Shown here: one piece after another, positions 6,167 through 14,334 of the stretch
Layout of the letters: each line of letters begins with the position of its first letter
Position numbering within the stretch: the first letter of the stretch is position 1
NCBI GenBank assembly: GCA_903889565.1
Contig: CAISYC010000003.1
Location: forward strand, 1 to 39,764
Length of the DNA stretch: 39,764 nt
Reading direction: 5' to 3'
Source of the DNA: an uncultured beta proteobacterium
Lineage (GTDB): Bacteria; Pseudomonadota; Gammaproteobacteria; Burkholderiales; SG8-41
The notes under the pieces: generated by a model
Databases searched by the model: none
Seen by the model: only the letters and a program-made list of their open reading frames with translations
Told to the model about the DNA's origin: nothing
Program-made: the position numbers and the translations under genes

Positions 6167-7546
6167 ATGCGCCTGCATTCAAAAATCCGGCTCGCGCTGA
6201 TTGTTCTCTCCGTCGGCACGGCCTCCTGTTCGACGCGCCCGGCCGTCTATGAGCGTCCGCTGCTCGATCTGCCGGCGGCGGCGGCCAATCCGCTGACCAT
6301 CGAACGGCAATGGTGGAAGGCGTTCGGCAATCCGGCGCTCGACGATCTGATCGAAGAAGCCCTGGCGAACAATCTGGATCTGGCCAAGGCGGCGGCGAAT
6401 CTGGCCGAAGCCCGCGCCAACGCCGGCGTTGCGCGCGCCTATCTGACGCCGCGCGTGGACAGCGTGGCCGGCGCCGCGGTCAAGCAGCGCGAACTCACGT
6501 TCGCGCTGACCGATCAGGATTTCAACCATGTCAGCTCGACGGCAACGGCGGGCGTGGCGGTGAACTGGGAAATCGATTTGTGGGGCCGCATCCGTCAAAT
6601 GAACGATGCAGCCCTGGCCAGACTCGCCGCGTCCGCGCATGCGCGCCGCGCGGTTGCGCTGTCAATCTCGGCGGCCGTTGCGGAAACCTGGTTCCAACTG
6701 CGCAATCTGGACGCCAAACTCGCTATCACGCGCAATGCGGTCGCCAACCTCAAGGCGATCGCCGATCTCGAATACAAGCGCTGGCGCGCCGAAGCGGGCA
6801 CCGAACTGAACTATCGCAAAAGCCTCGCCGAAGCGGCCGCCGCCGAGGCGCGCATCCCCGGCCTCGAAGCCGCGGTGAGCCGCACGGAACTGGCGATCAG
6901 GCAACTGGTCGGCCGCAGTCCGCGCGCGATGACATCGGCATTGCCGCGCGGCGGCGAACCGGCGTTGCCGCAGACGGCGCGGGAAGTCGATTCCACGCTG
7001 CTGCTGCGCCGCCCGGATGTGGCCTCCGCCGAACTGGTGCTGGCCGCCGCCCACGCCGACGTCAACAGCGTGCGCGCCGAGTATTACCCGCGCCTGACGC
7101 TGTCGCTGATGGCGGGCATCATCGCCACCAGCTCGAAGGCCATCTCGGGCATGCCCCTGTTCTGGGATACCAGCCTCGGCCTTGGCGCGCCGCTGTTCGA
7201 CGGCGGCCTGCTCGACGCCAAAACGGCCGGCGCCGAGGCGCGCCGTCAGCTCGCACTGGCGAATTATCAATATGCCGTCACCGTCGCCTTTCGCGAAACC
7301 TACGAAGCGCTGGCGATGCTGGAAGCCAGCGACCGCCAGTTCAGCGCGACCGTGCAGGAAGTCTATACGCGGCGCAAATCGCTGGCGCTCACGCAGAAAA
7401 GCCTCGACGCCGGCCGCTCCAGCAAGTTTGACGTGTTCTCCGAAACGATCGTATTGCTGAACTCCGAAATGTCGATGTCCGACGCGCGTCTCAACCAACT
7501 GACCGCCCGCTGCCAGTATTACAAGGCCCTGGGGGGAGGATACTGA
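6167..7546 (+). CDS. NodT/TolC-family outer-membrane efflux lipoprotein
   Basis: The gene encodes 459 residues. A signal peptide ends at TASC (Cys at 21, a weak lipobox). The protein then has the NodT signature W-W-x-x-F-x-x-P-x-L-D-x-L-I-x-x-A-L-x-x-N-x-D-L at about 48-75, the N-W-E-I-D-L-W-G-R strand-turn around 130, RRPD (LLLRRPDVASAE) near 285, and the second half-repeat with YYPRLTLS. These define the outer-membrane channel subunit of tripartite pumps. Length is normal. It starts an operon: the next gene (7546) overlaps its last base, followed by a DUF3302-like protein, an HlyD adaptor and a DUF3313 protein. No inner-membrane pump is encoded in the operon. Confidence 0.9.
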   Translation: MRLHSKIRLALIVLSVGTASCSTRPAVYERPLLDLPAAAANPLTIERQWWKAFGNPALDDLIEEALANNLDLAKAAANLAEARANAGVARAYLTPRVDSVAGAAVKQRELTFALTDQDFNHVSSTATAGVAVNWEIDLWGRIRQMNDAALARLAASAHARRAVALSISAAVAETWFQLRNLDAKLAITRNAVANLKAIADLEYKRWRAEAGTELNYRKSLAEAAAAEARIPGLEAAVSRTELAIRQLVGRSPRAMTSALPRGGEPALPQTAREVDSTLLLRRPDVASAELVLAAAHADVNSVRAEYYPRLTLSLMAGIIATSSKAISGMPLFWDTSLGLGAPLFDGGLLDAKTAGAEARRQLALANYQYAVTVAFRETYEALAMLEASDRQFSATVQEVYTRRKSLALTQKSLDAGRSSKFDVFSETIVLLNSEMSMSDARLNQLTARCQYYKALGGGY

Positions 7547-7935
7547 TGCTGTTCCATGTCTTCGATGACCCCAAACCCGACGGCTATTACGTCAATGAAC
7601 CAACCGGCATGTACCGCACCATGCTCGACGCCGACTGGCCGCTGTGGCTGTTGCTGCCGGGATTGCTGGTCGGCGTGATCGTGATTCTGGTGCTGGCGTG
7701 GCGATTGCACGAAATCCCGAAACATCGCGCCGACAGCAAAAAACTGCGCCAGGCCGAACTCGTCAGCGCATTGACGCTGTTCGGACTGTTCGAGCATTGG
7801 GTGTGGGCCGTCGCGCTGTTCATCGCCTACGTCGACTGGGATGAATTCGAGAATGCGGCGGTGCGCATACTGCGCCGCGCACGCACCGAACCGGCGCCGG
7901 AAAAACCAGCCGGAGACGGCGAGGCGCGTCCATGA
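7546..7935 (+). CDS. DUF3302-like inner-membrane protein (YiaW/YibI type)
   Basis: The gene encodes 129 residues. Two hydrophobic helices (about 35-55, WLLLPGLLVGVIVILVLAW, and about 80-98) flank a basic loop with HEIPKHRA. The position next to an HlyD-type adaptor and the H-x-I-P loop match the YiaW/YibI (DUF3302) proteins that pair with YiaV/YibH adaptors in enterobacteria. The assignment rests on that layout and short motif and is moderate. Start and end overlap the neighbouring genes, 1 base with the NodT gene and 4 bases (ATGA) with the adaptor gene, so translation is probably coupled. Confidence 0.6.
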   Translation: MLFHVFDDPKPDGYYVNEPTGMYRTMLDADWPLWLLLPGLLVGVIVILVLAWRLHEIPKHRADSKKLRQAELVSALTLFGLFEHWVWAVALFIAYVDWDEFENAAVRILRRARTEPAPEKPAGDGEARP

Positions 7936-8936
7936 AAATCATACTCGGCATCTACGCGCTGCTGTGCTGGCTGCTGCTCAAGTTCGGCATCGTCAAGAAG
8001 TCGCTCGGCAATCTGGTGGCGATGGGCTGCGGCGGCGCATTTCTGCTGTTCGTGATCCTGACCTTCACGCGCTATCTTGCGTTCGTCGATTTGACCGAAT
8101 CCACCACGGTCAAGGCGCCGCACATCGTGCTCAACTCGCCGGCCGGCGGCGAGATCGACAAGATCTACGTCACGCACAACCAGAAGCTGAAAGCGGGCGA
8201 TCCGGTCTACAGCTTCAAGACGGATCGTTATGAAATCCAGATGACGGCGAAGAAGGCGGAAAGGAACCGGCTCGCGCGGCAACTGGCCAAATTCGAGAAC
8301 GATCTCAAGCGGCTGGAAAAGCTGCGCGGCGAGGTCGTGCCGCAGTCGGAGTACGACGCCAAGCTCGTCGAGGTTGAAACCCAGCGCGATCTCGTCAGCA
8401 AGGCCGAGCAGGACATCGCCGATCTGCAGTGGAAAATCGACCGCGCGCTGGTGGTGGCGCCGGTCGACGGCCAGGTCAACGTGCAGTATTCGAGCGAGGG
8501 GCAGTATTTCGGCGAGACACGACCCGCCTCGATCACGATGTTCACCAACAGCAAGTTCATCGAGCTACGCATTCCCGACCAGGTCTACGCCTACATCAAG
8601 CCCAAAGCGTTCGCCGAGTTTTACGTCAACGCCTATCCAGGCAAGATTTTCAGGGCGCGCGTGCACAGCATTACCGAATCGACCGGCGAAGCGCAGGGCA
8701 GCCTGATGCCGACGCCGCAAAGCGTCGCCCAGCACATCATGCGCAACAGCAACGACGTCGGCCGCACCGTCATACTCGAATTCGACGAGCCGCCGGGCGT
8801 CAACATTCCGGTCGGCGCAACCGGTCAGGCCTGGATCGCGGCCGAAAAGCCGATCCCCTTTCTCGGCTTTCTCGACATGGTAATCGGCTTTCTGCTGCGC
8901 TTTGCCGCCGCCAAGGCCTATCTGACTGCATTGTGA
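7932..8936 (+). CDS. HlyD/YibH-type periplasmic adaptor (membrane fusion protein)
   Basis: The gene encodes 334 residues. An N-terminal membrane anchor region (about 1-55, two hydrophobic stretches) is followed by a biotinyl-lipoyl half-domain (APHIVLNSPAGGEIDKIYVTHNQKLKAGDPVY), a helical hairpin of about 75 residues with heptad Leu/Glu/Lys, the second lipoyl half (VVAPVDGQVNVQYSSEGQYF) and a beta-barrel domain. A further hydrophobic segment is at the C-terminus. This is the adaptor linking an inner-membrane component to the outer-membrane factor encoded two genes upstream. The C-terminal hydrophobic stretch is unusual for a standard HlyD protein and fits YibH-like members. Confidence 0.85.
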   Translation: MKIILGIYALLCWLLLKFGIVKKSLGNLVAMGCGGAFLLFVILTFTRYLAFVDLTESTTVKAPHIVLNSPAGGEIDKIYVTHNQKLKAGDPVYSFKTDRYEIQMTAKKAERNRLARQLAKFENDLKRLEKLRGEVVPQSEYDAKLVEVETQRDLVSKAEQDIADLQWKIDRALVVAPVDGQVNVQYSSEGQYFGETRPASITMFTNSKFIELRIPDQVYAYIKPKAFAEFYVNAYPGKIFRARVHSITESTGEAQGSLMPTPQSVAQHIMRNSNDVGRTVILEFDEPPGVNIPVGATGQAWIAAEKPIPFLGFLDMVIGFLLRFAAAKAYLTAL

Positions 8937-8966
8937 TGATCAATTGTTCCTTCAGGGAGTATTGCG

Positions 8967-9638
8967 ATGAAACCGTTTGTTAATGTGCTGTCCGCGTTTA
9001 TTCTGGCGATGGCGATCCTGCCGGTCGCACATGCCGTCGAGGAAAAGCCTTCCCTGTTCACGCTGCCGCCGGAAGCCTTCAAGGTAAACCCCGACAACAA
9101 GAACCAGAAGCTTTATCTCAAACCCGGCGTCGAACTCAAAAACTATCATGCCGTAATTATCGAACCGCTGGTCTTCACACATCACCAGCCGGATGGCGAG
9201 TGGCAGATCGTCGTCATCGAGGAACAAAGCCGCATCGCGCAATATTTCCACCACAGCCTCGCCGCGGCACTGCTGGCCGAAAACATCGCGGTGGTGACCG
9301 AGCCCGGCCCGGGCATCGCGCGCCTGCGCGTCGCCGTCGCCGACATCATGCAGGAAAAGCCCGGTCTTTCCGTTACCGACTTCGTGCCGATCAAGGCCAT
9401 TTTCAACATTGCGCGCAAGGCCGGCGGCGTCGATCCCTACCTGGTGAAAATGTCGACCATGGCGCAGCTCGAAGACTCCGAGAGCCATGAACTGCTCGCC
9501 GGCAGCGTCAACCTCGTCGACAGCAAAAAAACCAAGACCGCCAAACAGCAGGTGACCAAGGAATGGATCAAGGACGCGATCGACCGCTGGAACAAGGACG
9601 GCGCAACGCTGCTGGCGCGGCGCATGTCCCCGCCCTGA
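8967..9638 (+). CDS. DUF3313 family secreted protein
   Basis: The gene encodes 223 residues. A signal peptide ends at AHA (about residue 24). The mature part has the DUF3313 pattern of Y-x-x-x-I-I-x-P-L at about 60-70, a helix with F-H-x-x-L-A-x-x-L, and G-P-G-x-x-R-L-R-V-A-V-x-D. DUF3313 proteins are periplasmic or outer-membrane-associated proteins of unknown function. AGGGAG lies 8 bases upstream of the ATG. It follows the adaptor gene by 30 bases and closes the operon, so it may be an accessory part of the same envelope complex. Confidence 0.75.
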   Translation: MKPFVNVLSAFILAMAILPVAHAVEEKPSLFTLPPEAFKVNPDNKNQKLYLKPGVELKNYHAVIIEPLVFTHHQPDGEWQIVVIEEQSRIAQYFHHSLAAALLAENIAVVTEPGPGIARLRVAVADIMQEKPGLSVTDFVPIKAIFNIARKAGGVDPYLVKMSTMAQLEDSESHELLAGSVNLVDSKKTKTAKQQVTKEWIKDAIDRWNKDGATLLARRMSPP

Positions 9639-9683
9639 AATCATCGTGCAACCCGATCGCTGCGCGCAATGCCGCGCGCGGCA

Positions 9684-10502
9684 CTAAGCGGCCTTGCGCG
9701 CGCTGCGGCTGCGCTCGATGAAACCGGTCACCGCGCGCGCGCATTCTTCGGCATGCGTGGCCGCCACATGGTACGAATTGCCGGCCAGCACCAGCAGAGT
9801 CGACTGCGGAATCAGCTGCTGCCAGGCGCGGGTGTTTTCAACCGAACCGAGACCGCTTTCCTCGGTGGTCACCACCAGCGTCGGGCATCGAATCCTTGCC
9901 AGTTCCGGCGTGACGTCGACGTAATTGATATGGCGGTTGAAGCCGATCAGCGTTGACACCGCCGTGCGGCCCATGAAATCCGTCCACCATTTCACGCCCG
10001 CGGGCGGAAAGCGGTCGCCCAAGCGGCCCGCCATCGTGCGCTCGGCCCAGTGCTGGGCGCCGAATTTTTCGAACTCCTCGATCAGCGCGGGGATTTTCTC
10101 CGCGCCCGGACGGCGCGCCAGCGGCGTGCCGATCAGCGTCAGCGTATCTACGCGATCGGGATGACGCGCGGCGAAGGCGCGCGCAATCGTGCCGCCGATT
10201 TTCGCCGCCACCAGATGAAAGCGCGCAATGCCGAGAGCATCCGTCAGCCGCAGATAATCGTCGATGATGACATCCAGCGACCACGCGAAATCGCGCGCCA
10301 TCGGCGTCGAGCGCCCGAAACCGCGCATGTCCGGCCGCACCACGCGGTAGTTGCGCGCCATCTGCGGCATCCAGCCGTACCAGACCGCGCCGCTTTCCGC
10401 GCAGCCGTGCAGCAGCAGAATCGTTTCAGCCGGCGTCCACGGATCGCTGCAATCATCGACTTCGTAGTATTGGTCGAGGCCCGGACTTTTGAGAATCGGC
10501 AT
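9684..10502 (-). CDS. alpha/beta hydrolase-fold protein with lysine in place of the nucleophilic serine
   Basis: From the MPILKS start the protein has 272 residues and follows the alpha/beta-hydrolase order: oxyanion HG (LLHGCAESG, about 29-38), PDMRGFGRS (57-65), nucleophile elbow, then the C-terminal His (GNSYHV). At the elbow, where G-x-S-x-G is expected, the sequence is VAAKIGG, so Ser is replaced by Lys101 and the first Gly by Ala. The acid position is TTEESG. Such a protein probably cannot act as a serine hydrolase in the usual way; it might bind ligand or use another mechanism. The gene is last in an operon with a Bug protein (20 bases upstream) and an MFS transporter. A frame open further upstream has no support as a start. 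Confidence 0.85.
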   Translation of the reverse strand: MPILKSPGLDQYYEVDDCSDPWTPAETILLLHGCAESGAVWYGWMPQMARNYRVVRPDMRGFGRSTPMARDFAWSLDVIIDDYLRLTDALGIARFHLVAAKIGGTIARAFAARHPDRVDTLTLIGTPLARRPGAEKIPALIEEFEKFGAQHWAERTMAGRLGDRFPPAGVKWWTDFMGRTAVSTLIGFNRHINYVDVTPELARIRCPTLVVTTEESGLGSVENTRAWQQLIPQSTLLVLAGNSYHVAATHAEECARAVTGFIERSRSARKAA

Positions 10503-10522
10503 GATGGGAGTTCCTGTGATCG

Positions 10523-11536
10523 TTATTGAATGGTCAGCGACCCGCGCAATCCGAGTCTCCCGACGGTGCGTCTCCACTGCTCGAGATCCTGTTTGATGAG
10601 GGTGGCGAATTCGGCGGCGCTGCCGGTCGTCGCCTCGGCGCCCTGACTGGCGAGTCGCTGCCGGGTCTCCTCCTCCAAGAATACCGCAACCAGATCGGCA
10701 TTGAGCCGGGCGACGATGGCCGCCGGCATTTTGGGCGGACCCAGCACGCCGAACCAGGGATTGATCTCGAAGCCGCGCACACCTGCTTCGGCAATGGTCG
10801 GCATTGCGGGCAGCAGCACGGCGCGTTTGACGCCGGTCACGGCGAGCCCGCGGATGCGGCCGTTCTGAATATGCGGCAGCGCCGCCGGCATGCTGACGAA
10901 CATGCACTGCACCTCGCCGCTCATCAGCGCGGTGAAACCGGGGCCCGTGCCTTTGTACGGAATATGCGTCGTCCGGATGCCTGCGTTGAGAGAAAAAAGT
11001 TCCATCGCGAGATGCGTCTGCGAACCGGCGCCGCTCGACGCATAGTTGATCGCGCCGGGTTTGGCTTTGGCATAGGCGATCAGTTCGGCCACGTTACGCG
11101 GCACGATCGACAGCGCGCACACCAGCAGTTGCGGCGCATAGCCGGTGAGCGCCACCGGCGTGAAATCGCGCAGCGGATCATACGGTGGCACGTTGTTAAA
11201 TACGGTAACCATCACGTGCGTCGTGTTGTTTGCCAGCACCAGGGTATAACCGTCGGGCGTTGCCTTCGCCACCATCCCGGCGCCGATCGCGCCGCCGGCG
11301 CCGCCGCGATTATCAACCACCACCGCGTAGCCGCGCTTCGCGGCAAGGCCCTGCGCAACAAGGCGCCCCATGAAATCCGCGCCGCCGCCGGGCGGGAAGG
11401 GCACCACCAGTCGCAACGGCCGCAGGGGGTAATCGGCGGCGGCAACGAGGCACGGCGCGCACACCAGCAACACGACGCCGGATGCCAATCGCAGCAGCAT
11501 CGATGACTGGGCTCGATGGAGATTGAAATGTTTCAT
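10523..11536 (-). CDS. Bug/TctC-family tripartite tricarboxylate transporter substrate-binding protein
   Basis: The gene encodes 337 residues. A signal peptide ends near VAAAD (about 34), followed by the Bug hallmarks: YPLRPLRLVVPFPPGGGAD, VVDNRGGAGG, PDGYTLVLANN, NYASSGAGS and the HIPYKG segment lining the ligand pocket. These periplasmic proteins bind carboxylates, nicotinate or amino acids and deliver them to TctAB permeases or to regulators; no TctA or TctB gene is in the window. It is 4 bases downstream of the MFS gene and 20 bases upstream of the altered hydrolase, suggesting a shared substrate. The specificity cannot be read from sequence alone. Confidence 0.9.
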   Translation of the reverse strand: MKHFNLHRAQSSMLLRLASGVVLLVCAPCLVAAADYPLRPLRLVVPFPPGGGADFMGRLVAQGLAAKRGYAVVVDNRGGAGGAIGAGMVAKATPDGYTLVLANNTTHVMVTVFNNVPPYDPLRDFTPVALTGYAPQLLVCALSIVPRNVAELIAYAKAKPGAINYASSGAGSQTHLAMELFSLNAGIRTTHIPYKGTGPGFTALMSGEVQCMFVSMPAALPHIQNGRIRGLAVTGVKRAVLLPAMPTIAEAGVRGFEINPWFGVLGPPKMPAAIVARLNADLVAVFLEEETRQRLASQGAEATTGSAAEFATLIKQDLEQWRRTVGRLGLRGSLTIQ

Positions 11537-11540
11537 GCGC

Positions 11541-12710
11541 TCAGGGTGCGGGATGCCGCATCGGCGGCCGCCGGTCGCGCGGATGCGTCAGTGCGCCGCC
11601 GATCGCCATCAACAACGCGCTGATGCCGAATACCGAGAACAAACCGGACAGCGAGGCGATGAAGCCGAACACCGTCGGCGCGGTGACGCGCACGATGTTG
11701 TTGGTGGTTTGACGCAAGCCGAAGGTTTCGCCGGAGCGCCCCTCGGCGGAGCGGCTGAACAGCAGCATGGTGGTGATCGGCTGGCCGCAGCCCATGCCGC
11801 AGCCGAAGGTGAAGGCGACCGCGCCCAGCGCGATCTCGCTCTGGAAAAACGGCACCAGCATGAAGCCCGCCGCCGCCACGAAGAACGAATAGCCAAGCAG
11901 CTTTTCCTCGCCCAGCCAGCCGATCAGGCGCGGCATGATGATGCGGATGACGAAATAGGCCGCGGCAAAACTCGCCAGCACGGCACCGATCGCCGATGCG
12001 GACATGCCGATGCCATGGCCGTAAATCGGCAGGTAAAACTGGAACATGTCCTGCCCCATCTGCACGAGACTGCTGGTGAGCAGGATGCGCAGCATGCCCG
12101 GATCCCTGAACATCTCGCGCACGCTGCCGCGCGCAACGGCCTTGCGGTGGCCGCCGGGCAGGGCGCCGCCCCACAGCACCAGCAACATGAACGACGTCAG
12201 CGCGAGCCCTGCGCTGTAAAGGCAGGCGTTGGCGTGGCCGGAGTGGTCGATCGCAAAGCCGCCGATCAGCGGGCCGATGAACAGCGTGGTGGCGCCGAAC
12301 ATGCTGGAATTGCTGAAATTGCGCGTGCGGTTCTCGGGCGTGCTGAGCAGGCCGACCAGATTTTGCAACAGCACGTTGTAAAAGGTGAAGGACAGGCCGA
12401 GCGCAAAGCCCGCCGCATACAGCGCCGGCAACGCATGGAAGAAATACGGAATCAGCATGCCGCAGGCGCCGCTGGCGGTGCCGAACAGTAGCAGGCCGCG
12501 CGAACCCAGACGATCGGACAACACGCCTACCGGCCACGACAACACCAGCGGCAAGGCATAGAAGGTCGCCACCAGCATGCCAACCGCCGACGGCGTAGCG
12601 CCGAGATTGAGCGCGAACAGCGACAGCACGACACGGGCCGAACTGATGCTGCTGAAACAAAACAGCATCAGCGAAAATGTCAGGTAAAGAGGCGGCACGC
12701 GGCCTGTCAC
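11541..12710 (-). CDS. MFS transporter
   Basis: From the GTG at 12710 (VTGRVPPL) the protein has 389 residues and about 12 predicted membrane helices. The loop between helices 2 and 3 has GVLSDRLGSRG, the G-x-L-x-D-R-x-G-x-R motif A of major facilitator proteins. Both halves show the usual symmetry and a central charged loop (GGHRKAVARGSVREMF). It is a proton-driven uptake or export carrier of unknown substrate. A TTG start at 12764 would add 18 residues of poor composition and is not preferred. The gene heads an operon with a Bug protein (4-base gap) and an altered alpha/beta hydrolase. Confidence 0.8.
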   Translation of the reverse strand: MTGRVPPLYLTFSLMLFCFSSISSARVVLSLFALNLGATPSAVGMLVATFYALPLVLSWPVGVLSDRLGSRGLLLFGTASGACGMLIPYFFHALPALYAAGFALGLSFTFYNVLLQNLVGLLSTPENRTRNFSNSSMFGATTLFIGPLIGGFAIDHSGHANACLYSAGLALTSFMLLVLWGGALPGGHRKAVARGSVREMFRDPGMLRILLTSSLVQMGQDMFQFYLPIYGHGIGMSASAIGAVLASFAAAYFVIRIIMPRLIGWLGEEKLLGYSFFVAAAGFMLVPFFQSEIALGAVAFTFGCGMGCGQPITTMLLFSRSAEGRSGETFGLRQTTNNIVRVTAPTVFGFIASLSGLFSVFGISALLMAIGGALTHPRDRRPPMRHPAP

Positions 12711-12818
12711 GGGAGAGTTGTTGGTGTAGCCCCCGATTGTAGGCCGGCACGCGGGAACGACCAAGCGCGCGGCAGGCTGCGGGTATGATGCCGGTGTCGA
12801 TACGACCGCACGAAAGAC

Positions 12819-13196
12819 ATGAAACTGATTGCAGGCCTCACCGGCGCAATGCTGTTCGCGACACTGCTGGCGCCCTCATTTGCATTGGCCCGTCCGCCGC
12901 GCAGCGGCGGCAACTCCGGCAATCACAACAGCCATGCGCAATCGCGCCACGGCGCGCGCTCAAAGGCGCCGCCGGGCGTGCCGCGCGACGCCCGCGGCCG
13001 CATCGCGCGCAGTGCAAAAGCAAAACATGCGTTTCAGAAAGCGCACCCCTGTCCCGCCACCGGCAAAACCTCCGGCGCCTGCCCCGGCTACGTCATCGAC
13101 CATGTCACCCCGCTCAAGCGCGGCGGCGCCGACAACTCCGGCAACATGCAGTGGCAGACGACGGAGGCGGCGAAGTTAAAGGATCGCACCGAGTAA
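12819..13196 (+). CDS. secreted HNH-family nuclease-like protein
   Basis: The gene encodes 125 residues: a signal peptide (about 1-24, ending LARP), a disordered Arg/Ser/Gly/His-rich linker, and a compact HNH-type domain from about 75: C-P-A-T-G-K near Cys78, Cys88 in GACPGYVIDHV with Asp94-His95, then PLKRGGAD and NMQWQT with AKLKD. The D-H plus N and the closing helix match ββα-metal nucleases. With a signal peptide the enzyme would act in the periplasm or outside. Short secreted HNH proteins of this kind occur in many beta- and gammaproteobacteria; activity has not been shown here. The gene is single, divergent from the MFS operon. Confidence 0.75.
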   Translation: MKLIAGLTGAMLFATLLAPSFALARPPRSGGNSGNHNSHAQSRHGARSKAPPGVPRDARGRIARSAKAKHAFQKAHPCPATGKTSGACPGYVIDHVTPLKRGGADNSGNMQWQTTEAAKLKDRTE

Positions 13197-13287
13197 CCGC
13201 GAAAAAGCAACCGCGCGGTTCACGCGCTAGAATGAAATCAGTCACGGCACGGCAACATCCCCGCGTATAAAAATGGGAGGGGTTCAC

Positions 13288-14298
13288 ATGATCAGCCGCC
13301 GCATGTTTCTGCAACGGACCGCCGGTGCCGCGCTCGCCGCACAACTGCCGCGCGCCGCCATCGCGCAGGCCTCGATCGAAGAACGCAACAAGCAGATCGT
13401 GATCGGCTACAAGGCGGCGGCGAAAACGCGACCGATGGCGGCGGTTCAGGCGGAATTTTTCAGCGCCGATTACCGGCGCCTGCGCGGAGGTCTGCAGAAT
13501 CTCGCCAACAACGCCACGGGCCAGGGCTTCGCCGACAACGGCGAATATCTGCGCGGCGCGATCCCCGACCGCGACGATGTGATCGAGGAGATCGTCGCCG
13601 AGGGCGACCGCGTCGGCATGTTGTGGCGCGTCACCGGCACGCACCGCGGGCCGCTGTTCGGCATTCCGCCGACCGGCAAGCGGGTGAATTTCTACGAGGC
13701 CGGCATTTTCAAACTGTCCGGCGGCAAGATCGTCGAAGCGTGGTTTCTCGCCGACGAGGCAGGGCTCCTGAAACAACTGGGCGCGAAGATTCCGGCACGC
13801 AAGGACGGCCGCCTGATCGTGCCGCCGGTGACCAACGCCGGCGAAGATCCGGATGCCGTTCTGAAACGCCTTGAAGCAGAAGATCTGTCGCGCCCTGAAA
13901 ACCGCAATCGCCTGACCGTCGCGCGCTCGAAAGGCTCGACGCCGCCAACGGACGACCGCGCATCCGATTTCAAGCAACTGCGCTTCGGTTTCCAGCACAT
14001 GCGTGATTACGGCATCGCCAACGGCACCGTCAAACAATCGATCACCGAGGCGCTGCCCGACCGTCGCGACCGCATCGACGGTTTTCTCGCCGAGGGCAAC
14101 AAGGTGTGGATGCTGTTCAAGGTGTCGGGCACGCAGTCGGCACCGCTCTACGGTGTGGCGCCGACCAACCGGCGCGTCGAGCTGCCGGAGATCGGCATCA
14201 TGACCTTTGCCGGCGGCAAATGGAAACAGGCCTGGTACTTCGGCGACGAACTGGGCATGATGCTGCAACTCGATGCGCTGCACATGCTGCAAGTCTAG
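13288..14298 (+). CDS. exported protein with two SnoaL-like (ester cyclase/NTF2) domains
   Basis: The start at 13288 follows GGGAGG by 7 bases and gives 336 residues. The N-terminus is SRRMFLQRTAGAAL, a twin-arginine (Tat) signal. Two copies of a SnoaL-like fold follow: residues about 35-165 (with RDDVIEEIVAEGDRVGMLWRVTGTHRGPLFGIPPTGK) and about 220-332 (RRDRIDGFLAEGNKVWMLFKVSGTQSAPLYGVAPTNR). The two are visibly homologous. SnoaL-like proteins bind small hydrophobic ligands in a conical pocket and some are cyclases or isomerases; the role here is unknown. Tat export suggests a folded, perhaps cofactor- or ligand-bound, periplasmic protein. Confidence 0.75.
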   Translation: MISRRMFLQRTAGAALAAQLPRAAIAQASIEERNKQIVIGYKAAAKTRPMAAVQAEFFSADYRRLRGGLQNLANNATGQGFADNGEYLRGAIPDRDDVIEEIVAEGDRVGMLWRVTGTHRGPLFGIPPTGKRVNFYEAGIFKLSGGKIVEAWFLADEAGLLKQLGAKIPARKDGRLIVPPVTNAGEDPDAVLKRLEAEDLSRPENRNRLTVARSKGSTPPTDDRASDFKQLRFGFQHMRDYGIANGTVKQSITEALPDRRDRIDGFLAEGNKVWMLFKVSGTQSAPLYGVAPTNRRVELPEIGIMTFAGGKWKQAWYFGDELGMMLQLDALHMLQV

Positions 14299-14334
14299 GG
14301 AACGCGCGCACGGCAGCGCACTCCAACGGTGACC

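Noticed and set aside
11533-12491. Long frames antisense to, or in another frame of, the MFS gene
   Set aside because: Their compositions are atypical (Arg/Gln/His/Ala-rich) and the MFS reading gives 12 helices and motif A.
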